Of a stretch of DNA of 6,588 bases, positions 5,740-6,588 are shown in pieces. Positions within the stretch are counted from its first letter, which is position 1. Each line of letters opens with the position of its first letter. Origin of the DNA: Oscillospiraceae bacterium (lineage in GTDB: Bacteria; Bacillota; Clostridia; Oscillospirales; Oscillospiraceae); assembly GCA_016293265.1 (NCBI GenBank), contig JAEDEN010000089.1:1-6588 (forward strand), read 5' to 3'. A program made the position numbers and the translations under genes. A model generated the notes under the pieces. It saw nothing but the letters and a program-made list of their open reading frames with translations. It made no database searches and was not told the origin of the DNA.

Positions 5740-5785
5740 CATACAGGCCTGTGAAATTATGCTCCACAGGCCTGTATGTTTTTTT
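5740..5785 (+). terminator. Strong plus-strand Rho-independent terminator with no obvious gene
   Basis: A perfect 14-bp stem (5740-5753 with 5765-5778, arms centred on CAGGCCTGT) with an 11-nt loop is followed by seven Ts (5779-5785). The nearest upstream plus-strand gene is the LysR gene, ending 268 nt earlier. The terminator may serve it with a long 3' tail, or belong to a gene lost together with the recombinase. The minus-strand side has no T-run. Confidence 0.88.
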
Positions 5786-5904
5786 CATAATTTGTTTGTC
5801 TCTATAGTTCCTCCCAATTCAATCTCTAACAGTTCTGCTGCCACTTCTGGATTCTTAATGCGCATCAGATTATCCCAAACATCTTCTTTACCCAAAAGAT
5901 TCAT
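5785..5904 (-). CDS. Unrecognised 39-residue ORF, possibly a gene remnant
   Basis: From ATG 5904 the minus strand reads MNLLGKEDVWDNLMRIKNP, then EVAAELLEIELGGTIETNKL, then TGA. The composition is protein-like: alternating charged and aliphatic residues, probably two short helices, and NPEVAAELLEIE looks like a helix-capped segment. I do not recognise a family. A stop codon (TAG) lies three codons upstream of the ATG and there is no good ribosome binding site, only a weak AGG. It may therefore be the surviving tail of a larger gene. It lies upstream of, and in the same orientation as, the recombinase remnant, so both may derive from one lost element. The TGA overlaps the last T of the plus-strand terminator. 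It is low-GC compared with the LysR gene. Confidence 0.35.
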   Translation of the reverse strand: MNLLGKEDVWDNLMRIKNPEVAAELLEIELGGTIETNKL

Positions 5905-5947
5905 TTCAGCCTATCAGAAACGGCACTGCAAATATTTGAAAAACCCC

Positions 5948-5978
5948 TTGACTCTCACGTTACGTCAGAGTGTATCCT
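5948..5978 (+). promoter_or_regulatory. MerR-type promoter and operator of the DUF2268 gene
   Basis: TTGACT (5948-5953) and TATCCT (5973-5978) are separated by 19 bp, the overlong spacer typical of promoters that MerR-family activators twist into shape. The spacer is filled by a dyad: ACTCTCACGT (5951-5960), one central T, then ACGTCAGAGT (5962-5971), complementary at 9 of 10 positions. This resembles the operators of TipA- and BmrR-like MerR regulators. No MerR gene is in the window. Confidence 0.85.
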
Positions 5979-5983
5979 ATGAC

Positions 5984-5997
5984 CATGTTCGGACATG
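5984..5997 (+). repeat. Small inverted repeat at the DUF2268 transcription start
   Basis: CATGT (5984-5988), TCGG, ACATG (5993-5997). It lies at the predicted transcript 5' end (near 5985), where it could form a short stabilising hairpin. It contains one of three intergenic copies of TGTTCGGA. Confidence 0.3.
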
Positions 5998-6019
5998 AGA
6001 AAACAAAACGGAGGTTTTC

Positions 6020-6588
6020 ATGATGAATATGACAGCGATCCGGTCTGACCGCATTTACCGGAAAATGATGAACGCGGCGCCAGCCGAAAAAGATAACATC
6101 TATCGGGACGAGCTGATGAAACCCTTTGCATTCAAATGGTCGTGTGTCGGTATCCCCCTGAGAGCAGAAACGGATGGCGGTTACGATGTGGTATCCGCTG
6201 CGGCCATGAGCGGCTACTATGCTCCGGCGCAGATCACAGAGGAACGCCGCGGGGAAATTGATCAAATCAGCAATGAGGCTTTTTGGGCAGACTGCGAAAA
6301 CAGCATCCTCAATACCCTCTCAGGCTTTGAGCGGCACGGAATCAAGCTGCCGAAGCAGGAGTATGTGTTTACGGTGGTGCTGAGTGATCCGCGCAGTCCC
6401 ATGACCGTTATGGCAGGCGACTATTGCGGCGATGGCGGGATCCCCAGCTATATCATCGGTTCCATTGTACCCAATGAGCGGTCCCTTTCCCTGCTGCCGG
6501 TGGCACTGGCCCACGAAACCAATCACAATGTCCGCTGGCAGTTCATGCAGTGGAGCAGCCAGATCACACTGGCGGATATGATCGTGTC
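6020..6588 (+). CDS. DUF2268-type putative zinc-dependent protease; 3' end cut by window edge
   Basis: The frame is open for 189 codons from ATG 6020 to the window edge. GGAGG (6010-6014) lies 5 nt from ATG 6020 and 8 nt from a second ATG at 6023, so the start may be either. The key motif is LAHETNHNVRW: His165, Glu166 and His169 form an HExxH zinc-metalloprotease site, and HExxH followed by N-V-R is typical of DUF2268, a family of predicted zinc proteases (YjaZ-like). Upstream, YVFTVVLSDPRSPM (about 115-128), GGIPSYIIGSIVPNE (about 141-155) and LLPVALAHE (159-167) fit the domain's strand-loop-strand lead-in to the active helix. No signal peptide is visible, so the visible part suggests a cytosolic protein. 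The third zinc ligand and the C terminus lie outside the window. Control by a MerR-family activator is strongly suggested by the promoter. The substrate is unknown. Confidence 0.8.
   Translation, partial: MMNMTAIRSDRIYRKMMNAAPAEKDNIYRDELMKPFAFKWSCVGIPLRAETDGGYDVVSAAAMSGYYAPAQITEERRGEIDQISNEAFWADCENSILNTLSGFERHGIKLPKQEYVFTVVLSDPRSPMTVMAGDYCGDGGIPSYIIGSIVPNERSLSLLPVALAHETNHNVRWQFMQWSSQITLADMIV

Noticed and set aside
5960..6526. Minus-strand frames of 101 and 68 codons opposite the DUF2268 gene
   Set aside because: They are antisense shadows. The plus frame has GGAGG, a promoter and the HExxH motif.

Overview
The window looks like chromosome of a GC-rich, Gram-positive gut clostridium, most likely in or near the Oscillospiraceae. 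The basis is strong Shine-Dalgarno sites (AAGGAGA, AGGAGG, GGAGG), sigma-A type promoters, T-tailed hairpin terminators, an S-layer-homology (SLH) surface protein, a DUF6487-like zinc-ribbon mini-protein and a remnant of a clostridial large serine recombinase. The taxon is inferred; no marker gene is present.

Left part (1-4343), mostly minus strand. A secreted SLH protein with two tandem peptidase C26 (class I glutamine-amidotransferase-like, gamma-glutamyl hydrolase type) domains runs off the left edge (1957 to before 1). Upstream of it lies a separately promoted and terminated purine-type phosphoribosyltransferase (2815-2252), and then a NAD-dependent D-2-hydroxyacid dehydrogenase (4343-3396) with its own strong terminator. 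Between the last two sits a short AT-richer plus-strand island with a 76-residue zinc-ribbon protein (3032-3262). It is bracketed by a 10-bp direct repeat and short inverted repeats, and looks like an insertion.

Middle (4344-5471). A LysR-type regulator is transcribed divergently from the dehydrogenase, the usual layout of a regulator and its target. Its promoter (TTGCCA, 17 bp, extended-10 TATAAT) carries a 20-bp imperfect palindrome that fills the -35/-10 spacer.

Right part (5472-6588). About 550 bp hold no intact recognised gene. They contain a decayed zinc-ribbon fragment of a large serine recombinase, a strong plus-strand terminator without an obvious gene, and an unrecognised 39-codon minus-strand ORF. 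The region ends in a MerR-type promoter (19-bp spacer filled by a near-perfect dyad). That promoter drives a DUF2268 putative zinc protease, which runs off the right edge.

I do not see one clear new multi-gene system. The items most worth following are the MerR-operator/DUF2268 unit, the SLH protein with duplicated C26 domains, the possible mini-mobile zinc-ribbon island, and the LysR/dehydrogenase pair.
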